64,000 nucleotides of DNA from Bilabrum cf. latius (GCA_965178125.1 OZ237753.1:372001-436000); one strand, 5' to 3'; positions 1-11,711 are shown, numbered from the stretch's first letter. Made by a program: numbers and translations. Notes: a model not told the origin generated them from the sequence alone.

Positions 1-2413
1 CCCCCACAGCGATCCATGAGTCAAAGGAACCGTCTAAGTGGCCCAAGTGCTCGACGCTGGAGCCAAAGTAATCGAAACCATTCAAATCAAACGAGAAACC
101 ACCGCTTTGTTCTGCGATCAAGGTGAAGTGAGACACACCCACAGTGGTGTCGGATGCAAAGGCGATCACCACACCCCCGTTCCAAATGTCACCATTGCTG
201 CTAGTATACGATGCCCCTGCAGCGAAATCGTCCCTTCCGTTCCCGTCCAGGTCGCCCAGCCCAGCTAGTGCGGTGCCCAGGCGATGCACAGGTTCAGGGA
301 GACCGCTTCCGCCGCTAGTGTTGAAGCTGTGGTGGTCGAGCTCGATGGTCCTGTTGACGGTGTCCGTGTTTGCGTTCATGAGCAGCAAGACAATGTTGCC
401 TTCGAAGCTATCAGCGCCGGGTGTACCACCCGCGATGTCGGTCACGCCGTCCCCGTTGAAGTCGCCGATGGACGCGACCGACCACCCAAATCCGCTCGGC
501 AGCGCGCCCACCCCCGCGTTGTTGCTCCTGAGCACGGTGAAAGAGGAAGCCTCACCCGAGCTCTCGTTCATGCGCACGAGGTACGACCTCGATGCGGAGT
601 TAGCGGATAGGATGACACGAAGGGGCATATTCTAGTCTTCCGCCCAGCCGGGCCGAATCACATCCAGGTCGACCGCGAGATGGTAGCTGCCACCTATCGC
701 TGTATGCATGGGGTTGTCCGTAGGTACCACTGGTGTGGCAGATTTGACCGTACCGTTGCGGTGCAGCAGCACCGTCCAGGCCTGACCTCTGCTGCTGACA
801 GCTCCGACGTCGGCAAAAGGCGCTCCGATCATGACGTCAGGGACCCCATCACCATCAATATCTCCGATGGGTGCCGCACCCGTCGCATAAGAGTCATTGA
901 GCCCGAGCACTACATCATCGGGCCATCCGCCGCGGCCCAATCTACCAATCTCAACGATCTCAGATACGCTGCCAATCGGGGCCGCAGCAGCGGAGGGAGA
1001 AGCAGAGGGCGTTGGGGAAGGACTGGGGCTAGGCAGGGCGGCGGCGCCTCCCACGCTGATGATCGCAGCGCCTCCGTAGTTAGTGCCACCGTAGTCTGCC
1101 TGGGGTAAACCAGCGAGGATCTCCCTCCGCCCGTCTCCGTCAAGATCCGCGACGGTGTCCAGCGGCACCATGCGGGCTCCAGCGGGGAGAGTGGACAGAG
1201 CGGGAATACTTCTGTCCAGTTGGTCCACGCTCTTCACCGGGTCTGTCTCATTCCCAGGGTTCATGTACAGAATGTAGATTGCCCCGCTGCTCGAAGCATA
1301 GCCGTCCGCGCTCGCGAGCAAGTCAGCCACGCCGTCTCCGTCCATGTCTCCGGCTAGGCAAAGGGACTCACCGAACCGATCGCCGAGTGAGTAGTCAGTG
1401 TTCAAGATGCCACCGACCCCTCGATGAGCCACTTGGACGGCAGAGCCAGGCACGACGCCACCGTCGTAGCCCAGTCGGAACACAGCGATAATGCCGTCGT
1501 CTATCTAGACCCTGTAGAAGACAGCGACGTCCACGGGATTGCCTTCCTGCCTCGGGGGCATGGCGGCGATGGCGGCGCCAAGGTCTTCCCTGTCAGCACC
1601 CGGGAGGGAGCTGAGGCCCTCGCCCGCCAGCATGCTCAGCCTGCGAGCGCTCTTGACCGTGTCGTTGCCGTGCATGAACAGGACGAACAGGGCACCATCG
1701 TCCGTGCCGTTCATGTCCGCCTTGGGGGCACCGACGAGCAGATCGACGAAGCCGTCTCCGTCCACGTCTCCAATGCCCGCCTCAACTGCGGAACCGAACT
1801 CGTCACCCGGTGCTATGGTGCCTGCCGGAAGGCCGCTCACATTGTTCTGCAGGATGGTGCGGTTCATCATCGTGCCGTTCGGCCAGAGGCGAAGGACCTG
1901 CACTCGGCCAGACAGTCTGCCGTTTGCGTCAGAGCCATCCTCTCCGACTGCAAGGCGCAGCAGCTCAGGACTCTCGCCGTTTGACTGTCGGAAGGCAGTA
2001 GGGCTAGAGCCGAAATGGCCCTAACTGCCGAATGCCAAGCTGCCACTCTCCGGGATGCGATTAGCAGCTTTCGCCGTGCCATTTGCATTCAGTAATACAA
2101 CGTGCAATGCACCAACATTGGATATTGGATGCGAACCGTAGTTGGGCGCATGCAGTACAATGTCTGTTATCCCATCGCCGTCAAGATCACCAAGCGAGGC
2201 TCCGCTCTCGCCCATTTCGTCGTTCGAATCCACTACGGGGGCTGGCAATCCGCCAACCCCAGCACCAAGAATCTATACTTTCAAAGCAGTCCCAGCTGCC
2301 GCGGGAGACGGTGAGGGACTGGCTGCCGCGGCGTATGCATCTCCTGTTAGGAGCGCAAGCGATACGATAGCGAGCCGGCTAATGCTCTACAGAGTGGGCA
2401 CAGTCTGACTCAT
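1..2413 (-). CDS. FG-GAP repeat secreted/surface protein, 5' part, runs off the left edge
   Basis: The ATG is at 2411-2413 and begins a signal peptide (MSQTVPTLQS, then a hydrophobic stretch ending GDAYAAAA). A short Ser/Pro linker follows, then FG-GAP-type propeller blades with repeated Ca-binding loops of the form DxDGDGxxD (for example GDLDGDGITD, GDVDGDGFVD, GDMDGDGVAD, GDIDGDGVPD) and a second Pro/Ser linker ([14 protein letters not shown]) near 990-1040. It is a third, more divergent relative of the giant genes at 11712-26255 and 29260-50520: it shares blade phrases such as VQVLRLWPNGT against their [10 protein letters not shown]. Five in-frame TAG codons (2387, 2273, 2021, 1505, 632) must be read as Gln; one lies in the signal peptide. 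The 3' end, and so any REJ or membrane part, is outside the window. Family assignment is firm; ligand and function are unknown. Confidence 0.85.
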
Positions 2414-4005
2414 GCCGATGCAATTACCTTCAATCCGCACAGGCATGTATTCACGACTAGCAAGTACGTCCTTGTGAGTTCCACGCGCAGTGTTTGAAGC
2501 AGTTGTCGACGATGCCTGAGGACCGCCTTCGACGCCCGTTGCTATGAACAAACTTTCTGCAAATATATGCTAGGCAAATTAATCAATGGTTGTTGCACAA
2601 AGGCTGTCCGCGACGGCAGAGGAGCGGCGGCAGCTGTAGCAGAATGCAAGTTTCACGCTAAACAACGCCATTTCATGGGCACAATTGCTGGAAATAACAT
2701 GGAGTTGTGTCAATGAGGCACAAAATCAAACTGATACGACCCTTGAACGAATCAAACGAATGCCGAAAGGGTGAGCAGAACCACGGGTCGGAAGCAGATT
2801 GGCGGCGACACACTACAGCAGGGGCAGTAAATTTGGCGCCACACATTATTCTTCCCTCACTTGCTGTTATGGCTAGTGCTAGGCTCCTTTTTACTTGAAC
2901 CTAGAGCCTGGTATGGACCTAACTCGATTGGTAAAAACTGAGGACCTCTTGGTCGCAAGAAGCTCTTGCGATCCAGCAGTGTGACGAGTCACTGGCAACT
3001 CCCCAGGATTTCTGCAGTTTGGAGACTTACAAACTGAATTTGAGCGCGTCCTGCATGATAACTGCTTCTCGTGCATTTTCATGCGGAACCCAAGCTTGCC
3101 ATACAACGCATCCTTTTGTACCTTCATGGTTGGTGCTGCGCGGGCTGCCACAGCGCCAGCCGACGATGCCACGAGCGCACCACTTTCCAGGTTACCAGTC
3201 TGCTGTAGCGCGCTCTCCCACCGAGATCGAATTGCGTCCGTGGCTCGTGGGAGCTGCCCCGAGCTGGGTGCGGTTGCAACTTGTTGCACCAGCACTGCGA
3301 TGTGCTCGATCGGATGAACCAGGAAAATGTAGCGCCTGCCCACCGATGCATGTGCGCCCGCCCGCACACCTGCCCCCGCGGTGATTTTGATTCCCTAGGA
3401 CCACCCGAACGGCACGGCTCGCTCGCACCGCGAGGCTTTCCGTGCCTGTGTCCTGGTCGCGGATGGGGAGCTAGAGCCCCGACCACCCTAAGCACCTTGT
3501 CCGCTTCTTTCCTTTAAAGCAGGCGTTAGATATTAACCAGAGATTAGAAATAGATAGGCTGGTGCGGATGGGGCCGTCCCCATCGCTGCGCCCTCCGCAA
3601 TGCAGTGTGGCTAGGGGTGACTGGCGCGGGGCTTCTGATGCTGCTCACTTGGGCGACTGTACTTAGATTTACTTTCTTGGGAAGTGCCGCAGGTGCACAT
3701 TGACGTGCGCAACCTGCTACGGAATTTGGAGTGCTTGGACATCGATTCGTGGGACAAATGATCGCAAGAGATGAATCTGCTGGCTGCAAAATGCGCCCAG
3801 ATCGGATCCTGCACCAAGGTGACCACGCAAGTGGGGGAATGCTACCATCCCCAGATTGCGAGACACGTCCCCCTGGAGCAATCCGCTGCTCACCACTCTC
3901 CGTATACTTCGTGAACTCTCTGCTGGGCCGTCGCTACCGACTCTGGGTCGACGTCAAACACATTTAACCACAGCACAGGCACGTGAAAGCATTCACGCTC
4001 GGTTC
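2414..4005. other. Intergenic region, no firm gene
   Basis: This 1.6-kb gap lies upstream of the FG-GAP gene (start 2413) and downstream of the cytochrome b561 gene (TGA at 4006). The first 600 bases are less GC-rich and probably include the FG-GAP promoter. The only long reading frame is the minus-strand one described separately. I recognise no RNA gene or mobile element. Confidence 0.5.
2891..3532 (-). other. Possible uncharacterised exon or reading frame
   Basis: The minus-strand frame is open from just after a TAA at 3533 down to a TAA at 2891 if the two TAGs in its first third are read as Gln. The middle part looks protein-like (IEHIAVLVQQVATA; RWESALQQTGNLESGALVAS). The first in-frame ATG is late (within APTMKVQKD), so if this is real it is probably an internal or terminal exon with an unseen upstream exon. 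No family recognised. It could equally be a chance frame in GC-rich DNA. Confidence 0.2.
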
Positions 4006-7000
4006 TCACGCCTGCTCCGCGTCCTTGCCACCACCGCCCCCAACCTTGGACGCTGTCGCTGCGGTGTGAGGTCCCACCACCTCGGTCCCCACGTCGGTAT
4101 CCTTCTCCTTGGTCGCTCCCATCCACTCCAGCGCCAGCAGCACCAAGTACGCCACGATCCACACGGCCGCTGCTGCGGCCGTCACGCCGACCCACCCACC
4201 GCTCGGAATGCCGGCCTTGTCCGACGCCAGGCCCGCACCCAGGATCACAGCGAGCAGCCCCAGCACGCTGGCGATGTACCCGAAGCCCTTGTGCGCGATC
4301 TCCCACATGGGCCGGCTGGGCTCCCCCTTGTGCGGACGCATAGCCCCGAGGACCCCCTGGATGAGGGCAAGCACTACCACGATGATCCCCACGATGGAGT
4401 GACCGCTAGTGAAGTGCTCGTCGCTGCCCACATGAGTTGCGATAAGCGCGAATGCGATGATGGTCAGCACCACTGCAAGCCCCTGCGCGATCTGATGCGT
4501 GCGGAACCAGCAAGGCACGCTGGCAGGCGCCGCATGGTGCGCATCAGCATCCGTTCCAGCGCCATCACTGGCGGGAACAGGCGCAGCAGCTTTGGGAGCG
4601 GCCGGCGTGACGCCCAGCTGCTTGCAGAACCTCGCTGCGATCACACCAGTGGGCACCAGCACAGCCCACGCCAGGCCCATCATCACACCGTGCGCCACGA
4701 TCAGCCCAGCCAAGGCCACAGCCTCCACCGCACCAGTGCTCAAGTCCACGCTGACCACGGATCGGCCGGCCAGGCTGTGAGCCCCGCTCGACTCGATGCT
4801 GCTGGCTGACCCGTGCTTGGCCATGAGCATGAAGAGGTCCCCTTCGGATCCGCCCGCGGGCAGCACATGGTCGCCCGAGTCGCCCGTATCCAGGGCCCGC
4901 GTGAACTCCATCACCCAGCTGCCGTTCCGCTCGTACAGCCTCGTGTTGGTGAGGCTGGCCTCAGCGTCCCGAGCGATGCCAGACCCGAAGCCCGACCGTC
5001 CACTCAGATCGTACTCTCGCACCGAGTCCGCGGCCGATGCGGCTCCCAGGGTGGCCACCACGGCATGCGTGCCCGGCATGGTGGCATCGTTCGGGTTGAA
5101 GCCGAGGGCGAACCACCCTTGCGTTGCATCGTGCACCACTCTGGCGTGAAGGTACTAGTCAGTCGCGGCATCGCCAGACCCAGACACCACGGCAGCTCCG
5201 GCTCCCGGGTCGGCGTTGTTGGTCAGGCTCCACATGACCTCTAGGCCGCTCACTAGCTCCTGCCGAGACGCGAAGGAGCCATCTGATAACCCTGCAAAAC
5301 CCGTCGAGGCCGGTGGCGGGGCCACGAAGTCCACGACCTCCAAGCTACCTGCGGCTGCATTCGACGTCCACGTGCCCTGGGACCGCAGGGGACTGCTGGC
5401 GTTGTTGACCTGCACACCCAGGCTGTCCACCAGATCGTTGTAGGCCGCGGCAGTGTCTGTGTCTGCCGGTACGATGCTGAACCGCACCACCACGCTGCCG
5501 CGCTCCACAGACTTCACCAGCACGCGAGACGCCTCGATGGCCAGAGCCCCCGCCACGTCGGCGGCGAACTGAGTCTCGAAGGCATCTGGATCCGACTCGT
5601 AGTCCTGATCGAAGTCAACCGCCAGTCGCAGCCCAAGCACCACGCGAGACACGGCGCCCGGTCCCATGGCAGCAGGATCTGTTCCCTGAGGCGGCAGTCG
5701 GCATCGGCTCGAGGTGCTGTCAAACGTGAACCCAGGAGCGCACTCGCTGCAGCTAGGGCCGGTGTGACCCGGGTCGCACACGCACTGCAGACCCCCGCTA
5801 GTAGACTGCACTACGTCGCACCGTCCACGGCCCGAGCAAACCAAGGCGTTGTCGCAAACAGTGGTGGGCCGCAGCACCACACTGCCCGTGCCACGAGACG
5901 AGTGGTACGCGATGCCGTCCAGGCTGCCCTGCCGCATGCTGCCCATCGCCCAGATGAATCCAGTGCTGGCCTGCTCCACGGCCGACCACACCCCGTCCTG
6001 CACGTCGGTGGCCGCCGCACCCTCAGCATCGACCAGCGGCCGACGGAACACCAGCACCGCCCTCGCCTCGTCCGTTGCCGCCTGGGATCCAGTCGGGGCA
6101 CTGCCAGCGAACGAACCTGATTCCAAGAAGAGGTTCCCGGCTGCATCGCTAGACGCGACCGCTGACTTGCTGGGACTAGAGACCATATCGTAGGGAAGCA
6201 CGCGTGGCGGGCTCTGCCCCAAGAGGCCCACCACGGCGCGCCCAGTGGTGCCGGACAGCATCGTGCCGCTGGCCGACTGAGCCAGCCCAATCCACTCCGT
6301 GCTGGCGGGCGCGGCCTGCTGCAGCTCGAGAGACATGCGCACGTGCGTGGGCTGCTCGGTGCTGGTGCCGGCCACGAACTCGCTGCCCTGGGCATCCTCC
6401 AGCCTCCACCTGAGCTTCATGACCGGGTCGCTGGTGTCGCTCCCGATGGGCACCATGTTGTCAGCGGGGAACTGCACGGCTGCGATGACGGCTGCTGCTG
6501 AGGGTGACACGCTGGTGCTGGACGACGGCAGCACTGAGGTGCTAGGGCTTGGCGATGCAGATGGTATGGTGCTGGCGCTCGTACTCGTGCTCGGGCTTGC
6601 GGATGCCGTCGGTGTGCTTGACGGGTCCGCGCCCGGGGATCCACTGACGCTGGGGGTCGGGCTGCTTGAAGGTGTGATGGATGAGGTGGGTGAGCTGCTC
6701 GGGATCACGGAGGGTGTTGATGTCGTCGACGGCGAAGGGGAGGGGGAGGGTGCCGGCAGGCCCACTGTGGGCACGGGGTCCGGTACTGCCACCCAGTCGC
6801 CGTTCGAGTCCTGGACCGAGGCCCGGCTCGCGAGAGAGATTGACACGGTCTCCGCACCGTTTCTTACGCCAGAGATGACTGGTTGGATGACCCACGTGGC
6901 CGCTGTTGCTCCCTGCGTCACAGACGTGATGTCTGACACGGTGGCGGTGCCTCCCGTGGAGGAGATGGTGTATGCGCTCGCACCAAGGGCCCCGCCGTCT

Positions 7001-7866
7001 GCCGCTTGAACAGGTCCGCTGAACTGGGCCGTGATGGCCAGGCTCGTGCTGTTGATCGATAGGCTGTCCAGGGTCACGGATGATACGGTGAAGTTCTCCT
7101 GGATGGTCATCTCGATCGTGCCGTAGTTGAACCCAGAGTACATGATGTGGGCCCGGAATGTGATGGCGCCAGTGCCGGGTGCTGGCGGGTCCCAGACCGC
7201 AGTGACACTCTACTTGGTGTTGGAATTCGTATGCGTGACGCCATTGCATCCGCTAACAGCCTTCCTGCGCACAAAGTAGCCAAAGGCTGCACATGTCTAC
7301 CGAAGTGAACACAACGCATCAGTGTCACACCAATATCGTGTACAATCATCAGTTCGCAATATTCTAATACTATCAATTAGAATAATGGATCTATCTCAAG
7401 CAGATGCGCACCGCGCACCACAGGATTGTCAAGAACGAGGGTCGGGACTCAACTTGGAACCCGACGCGGCTGCACAAACTCACACTCCGCTGCTGCCTGT
7501 GTCCGCAGTGATTGACCCAATGGATCCTGATACTACATTTGTTGCACCTGGTGACGCACCGCTGGGGTACCCGAACAGAAAGACGCCATTGATCGCATTC
7601 GACCCTGATGACGTCTTTGCAATGCAAATGAAGCTATCCCCGGCAGAGGTTGCGTCGTAGCTCTAGAGTTGCGTTGAGCAGGATGAATCAGAATACACTC
7701 CAAACGAGAACGTGGGCGGGCTTCCGCCGAGGGAGTGCGGGCCCTGGGGACTAGTGTGGCAGTTCACGTTCCCACGGTACCCCGAGGAATTCGCCTTTGC
7801 GCCGTGCAATGAGAACAAAGAAGCCACAGCTATGAAGCAAGCGTGGGTGAACGAAATCATTCGCAT
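4006..7866 (-). CDS. Reeler-DOMON-EGF-DOMON-cytochrome b561 protein (CYBDOM type)
   Basis: Two exons, complement(4006..7264, 7484..7866), 1,213 aa, TGA stop. After a signal peptide (FTHACFIAVASLFSLHGAKA) comes a Reeler domain split by the intron and ending with the typical SVTAVWDPPAPGTGAITF. A Ser/Pro/Thr linker (about residues 295-390), a DOMON-like domain (390-610), an EGF-like module (CSGRGRC, CVCDPGHTGPSCSEC), a SEA-like stretch and a second DOMON (about 800-960, GWFALGFNPNDATMPGTHAV) follow. The C-terminus is a five-helix cytochrome b561 with one His in each of four successive helices (VAHG, RTHQ, SGHS, IAHK), the expected haem ligands. Known CYBDOM proteins move electrons across membranes, often from ascorbate; a transmembrane ferric or ascorbate reductase role is inferred. 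In-frame TAG (Gln) at 5155, 7210 and 7663; the 5155 one joins the two halves of the second DOMON. Confidence 0.9.
7265..7483 (-). other. Intron of the Reeler/cytochrome b561 gene
   Basis: 219-bp phase-2 intron, donor GTGAGT reading down from 7483, acceptor GCGCAG ending at 7265. Splicing removes an in-frame TGA and joins the two halves of the Reeler domain at GSSGV/KAVSGCNGVTH. Confidence 0.75.
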
Positions 7867-8062
7867 GATTTGGTATGGTCGATGATCTATTTCGAAGCAG
7901 AATTGTGTGGTTGCACCCCTCCGAAAACGGTCAGTGACGTCCACCTAATCATGAAGATGAAGCATAATACCAGCGGCGGTTGCAACCCTATTTTCAATAT
8001 TTCAAGAAGAAGACACAAATATCGGATGCAGTGGCTTTGTTTTGCACCCTAGACGACTAGGG
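7867..8062. promoter_or_regulatory. Divergent promoter region
   Basis: 196 bp between the start codons of the divergently transcribed cytochrome b561 gene (-) and cholinesterase-like gene (+). It is relatively AT-rich, so both promoters and 5' UTRs must fit here or overlap the genes. No specific motif identified. Confidence 0.4.
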
Positions 8063-10552
8063 ATGTCTCGATCAACCGTACGCAAGTTTAGCAATGGTAT
8101 TGAGCTAAGTGACGGCTCCATTAATGGGAGCGGGATTGGGTCGAGCCAGGTTTTGCACTCATCAGTGCCGCGACGACGAAAGCCATCGCTTCCCACGACA
8201 ATTGTCATTCCTGTAGATCCCGAAGCACAGGATAAGGAGGTGGTTCAGCTAGGCCCTCCCAAGGAAATGATGCTGCACCTTGGGGACTTGCCTCCAGCAA
8301 AGCGAACGCCGGCAGTTGCGCGCCTAATCGTCTCAGCCTGCACTCTGCTGCTTGTCGCTGCTCTCATGGGCCTGTTTGTGGCAGTAGGAAACACTCGAGT
8401 TGATCCGCTGTTTGTGAATACGTCAAGCGGGCCAATACTGGGCAAAGTCCGCGGGGACGCCGACACTTGGCTTGGGATACCGTACGGGACGGCTCTGGAG
8501 AGATTCGCACAGTCTCAGTCGGTGAGCACGTGGTCCAAGCAGCTCAACGCTCTTCGAATTGGACCCCCGTGCATGCAAGCAGCAGGTGCTTTTGGTGAGT
8601 TGAGTGCCTGTGCTCCGCTTTGGACCGCTGCGATGCGTTCTCGTCACATTTCACTAGCGCGCATTCCGAAAGACTATATTTGCTTCCTTGTTGCAGGTTA
8701 TGATATTCCTGGACTGGAATCGAAGCATTTTCCTGCCCCTACTGAGAAGAACTGCCTGACCCTGTCCGTGTATGCCCCCCGCGGCCTTGCCGAGCAGGCT
8801 CGCAAGGACGGAGCAGGTGCTCGGCGCGTCCCGGTGCTCATCTTCCTGCACGGGGGCGCGTTCGTCGCGGGGTCGGGCTCGTAGCCGCTGTACAACGCCA
8901 GTTTATTGGCGAGTGAGCAGGGAGCTGTCGTGGTGGTGCCCAGCTACCGCCTGGGGCCGTTCGGCTTCTTCTCGCACCCGGAGCTATCCGCGGAACGGGA
9001 AACCGGAACTAGCGGGAACCAGGGGATCGGGGACCAGAGCAGGGCCCTGCGCTGGGTGCGAAGGAACATTTTCGTGTTCGGTGGTGACCCGGAGAGGATC
9101 ACGGTGTGGGGGCAGGGCGCGGGCGCCGTGTCTGCTCTGCTTCACGTAGCGGCGCCGCGCTCCTCGGGGAAGTTCCGCAGCGTGGCGGCCTGGAGCGGAG
9201 CCATTGACACGAGCGCACCGCCCAGTGCAGCACAGGGCGGCGCCGCGAGGAGCGGAACCGGGCAGCTCCCCTCCCTGGCTCAGGCCGAGGCCGACGGGGT
9301 GGCCTTCGCTACGGCTGCCGGTTGCCCAGCGGGCAAGGGCCAGCTGGCGTGCCTGCGCGGCCTGGACGCAAATGTGCTGGCCCAGGCGGCCGTGCAGGGA
9401 CCTTGGGCGGCTTCCTGGGGGCCCATCAGGGATGGCACCGTGCTGCCCGTGGATGTGGGGGCCGTGTACAGGAGCCGGCAGGCCCTGAGGGACTCGCTCC
9501 CCGGGGGCCTCCTGCTGGGGCACAGCATGAACGACAAGAGGACTACCCTCAGGTACAGGATGGCCTACCAGGCCGCGGGGCACAGCGCTTTGGACCAAGG
9601 TGTGACGAGTGGTGGGGCTGGGGTTGTGGACGCGCCGCCGCAGCCGGTGGACAAGGTCTCGCCCGAGGGTGCGCGAGCCTTCCTCCAGGATTCGCTAGGC
9701 CTCTCGTCGCAGGAGGCGGTGGACCGGGCTGTGGCGTTCTACGGCGGATCCGCCGGCCTTTCCGACTCCGAGTCCGCGCGCAATTTCGGCATTGTGGCCG
9801 AGGCGGCCACAGACGCTGAGGACCTGTGCGCGAACCGGCGGCTGCTCGCCCGCGCTGTGGGCGCGGGGATTCCCGCGTGGGGTGCGCGCCTGGACTCCCG
9901 CCTCTCGTTTGTTCCCCCAGGAGAGGGCGCCGCGCATTACCAGGACCTGGCTCTGGGGTTCGGTCGCGCGTGCTTTCGGCAGTGCGGAGGCAGCGGTGTG
10001 GGGCAGGGGCTGGGGATGGGGCGGGGGCAGGGGCAGGGGCAGGGGCAGGGGTTCAGTCTGATGGAGGCTGGTGACAGCAGCAGTGTTGGCAGCAGCAGTG
10101 GTGACAGCAGCAGTGGTGACAGCAGCAATGGGTTCTCCCCGCCTGAATCCGGTCTCGGGTACGCCTTCCGCTGGGCGCTCCTGAATTTCGCCCGGGGTGG
10201 TGACCCGCGCACGTCAGCGTCGTCGGGATACGACGACGACGCTGACGACGGCGCTGCTGGATTGCATGCTGAGCCAGAAGTCGATGCTACCGTTAGTGTC
10301 GGATCGACGCCGCGAGAGGGCTGGGTGACGAGTGCGATGGAGGCACAGAAGGAGCAGATGGGCCGCTGGCCGGTCTTTTCGTGGGCGGGAGGAGAGGACT
10401 TGGGCGGGTCTAGTCGCGACCGCGACGGGCGCCGGCCGGCGGGACCTGGAGCGCAAGCTGCTGACGGGATGCTGTCCATGCGATCCGCAGGCACGCACCC
10501 GGCCGCCTACTCGGATGACCCCGCGGCTTGCGATGCTGTTTGGAATGGGTGA
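8063..10552 (+). CDS. Cholinesterase-like type II membrane protein lacking the catalytic Ser
   Basis: Exons 8063..8594 and 8697..10552, 795 aa, TGA stop; the ATG at 8063 is the first in this frame. An N-terminal cytoplasmic tail of about 85 residues is followed by one membrane helix (VSACTLLLVAALMGLFVAV) and then an alpha/beta-hydrolase of the carboxylesterase/cholinesterase family: GPILGKVRGD, LGIPYGTA, the first Cys pair (PPCMQ, KNCLTLSVYAP), the oxyanion loop HGGAFVAGSGS and FGGDPERITVWGQGAG. In active members the last motif is GESAG; here Gly replaces the nucleophile, as in neuroligins, so hydrolase activity is unlikely. A Gly-Gln and Ser-Gly-Asp low-complexity insert lies at about 9995-10135. 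TAG at 8882 (Gln) sits between the oxyanion loop and PLYNAS. An adhesion or ligand-binding role is inferred by analogy only; neuroligins carry their membrane helix at the other end. Confidence 0.87.
8595..8696 (+). other. Intron of the cholinesterase-like gene
   Basis: 102-bp phase-1 intron, donor GTGAGT at 8595, acceptor TTGCAG ending at 8696. It is a multiple of three and has no TAA or TGA in frame, so it could be mistaken for coding sequence; splicing gives the family-typical join AGAFGYDIPGLESKHF. Confidence 0.85.
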
Positions 10553-10621
10553 TTATAGCATTATTTTGTGTGTGCACATGCGCATTTGAGTAGCACATTC
10601 GTTTGACCTGGCCTTCACTTC

Positions 10622-10671
10622 CACGCTTGCGTGGAGTGGTTTTAATCACGCTTGCGTGGAGTGGTTTTAAT
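10622..10671. repeat. Tandem 25-bp repeat with hairpin
   Basis: Two perfect head-to-tail copies of a 25-bp unit (10622-10646 and 10647-10671). Each holds the near-palindrome CACGCTTGCGTG followed by GAGTGGTTTTAAT. It lies between two convergent genes, in the likely 3' UTR/polyadenylation zone. Confidence 0.9.
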
Positions 10672-10728
10672 CTTCTTCTTGAAAGTTCAACACGCTACAA
10701 AGGACCTCTTGCAAACCCCCCGCCCTAA

Positions 10729-11466
10729 TCAGTCATTTCGCGCACGTTTCGCAGGCCTGGTGTCAGCACTCTACTGAGAAACCTTAACCACTGCATGCTC
10801 CGCGTTCACGACATTCCTGAAGTTCGCGGGACTAAGTGAAATTGACGGCATCACACCATCCTCATCTCGATCATCATCCTTTAGCTCAGACAGACTGGAC
10901 AGTTCTTCCGAGAACCGTCTTCGCTTACTTGCCTTCGGTCGCTTCCACTCACCAGCTTCGGCACCATCCTCGCTCTGCTGGCTCGTATCGTCGTCCGACA
11001 GATCTGAAGCTTCTGTCTGGCTGTCGCTCTCTCCCTCGGAAGCATCGAGCGAGACCCCATCCACATCCTCGGAATCTACCCCCTTACCATTGCGCGGGTA
11101 CCGCAGCCCCGCAGCCGACGCGCTGACCCTGCGTCTTTTGAAGTCCTGCACATGACTCCAGTCGTCTTCCGAGTCGTCGCTGTCTGCGAATTCCAGATGG
11201 CAGGCCTTGATGTCATGTTCTAATTCAACAAACATACTATGCCGTGCTACAGCATTCTCTCTGGAGATAGCCAGAGAAAGGTCTGAAACCCACGTGGCGA
11301 CCATATTCCGCATCTTTCTTCTGTCATCTCTGGAATCGCCCAGCTTCTTCTTGATCTGCTTGGCCAGCAGTTGCAAGAATCCGATGAGCGATGCACTCAG
11401 TGTGCCGTTGGCTAGGGCCGCGAGAGGGATCAATGTGATCCCACTCTTTGGCACGCACTTCGGCAT
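10729..11466 (-). CDS. Acidic, probably nuclear protein of unknown family
   Basis: 245 aa if translation starts at the ATG at 11464-11466; the frame is open a little further upstream to a TAA at 11587, but with no other ATG. The N-terminal 60 residues are predicted helical (LSASLIGFLQLLAKQIKKKL, then a basic stretch), followed by acidic Ser/Asp/Glu clusters (DSDDSEDDW; SEGESDSQTEASDLSDDD) with basic patches that look like nuclear localisation signals (FKRRRV, KASKRRR, PAKRARND at the end). TAG at 10771 (Gln) is eight codons after KVV and the frame ends at TGA 10729-10731. No family recognised; an upstream exon cannot be excluded. Convergent with the cholinesterase-like gene, 176 bp apart. Confidence 0.6.
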
Positions 11467-11559
11467 GACCTTCACGTGGAGTGGTTGCAACCAGTGGAGA
11501 TTGCGTGTCGGCCTGCGGTCGCTGGCTTCCTGCTTTTTGTGGTCAAATCGTGCATTCAA

Positions 11560-11711
11560 TCGCGAAAATTTGCGGTTTGAACGGCATTATACATAGCAAG
11601 TGTGCCATTTTGCTTTCTTGAGGGGCGGCTTGCAGCAGCTGTGCGAAGATTTCACGGCTATAGACTGCAGAACATTATTTCGATTTCCGATTCGACCGCT
11701 AGGTCGAAAGC
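11560..11711 (+). promoter_or_regulatory. Conserved 5' flank of giant gene A
   Basis: The 125-150 bp upstream of the ATG at 11712 are nearly the same as the sequence upstream of gene B (50521-50680, read on the minus strand). Shared stretches include CATAGCAAGTGT, CCATTTTGCTT, TTTCACGGCTATAGACTGCA and TTTCGATTTCCGATT. Similarity fades at about 11560, which marks the outer end of the left arm of the inverted duplication. It is likely the basal promoter and 5' UTR; no TATA box is obvious. Confidence 0.6.
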
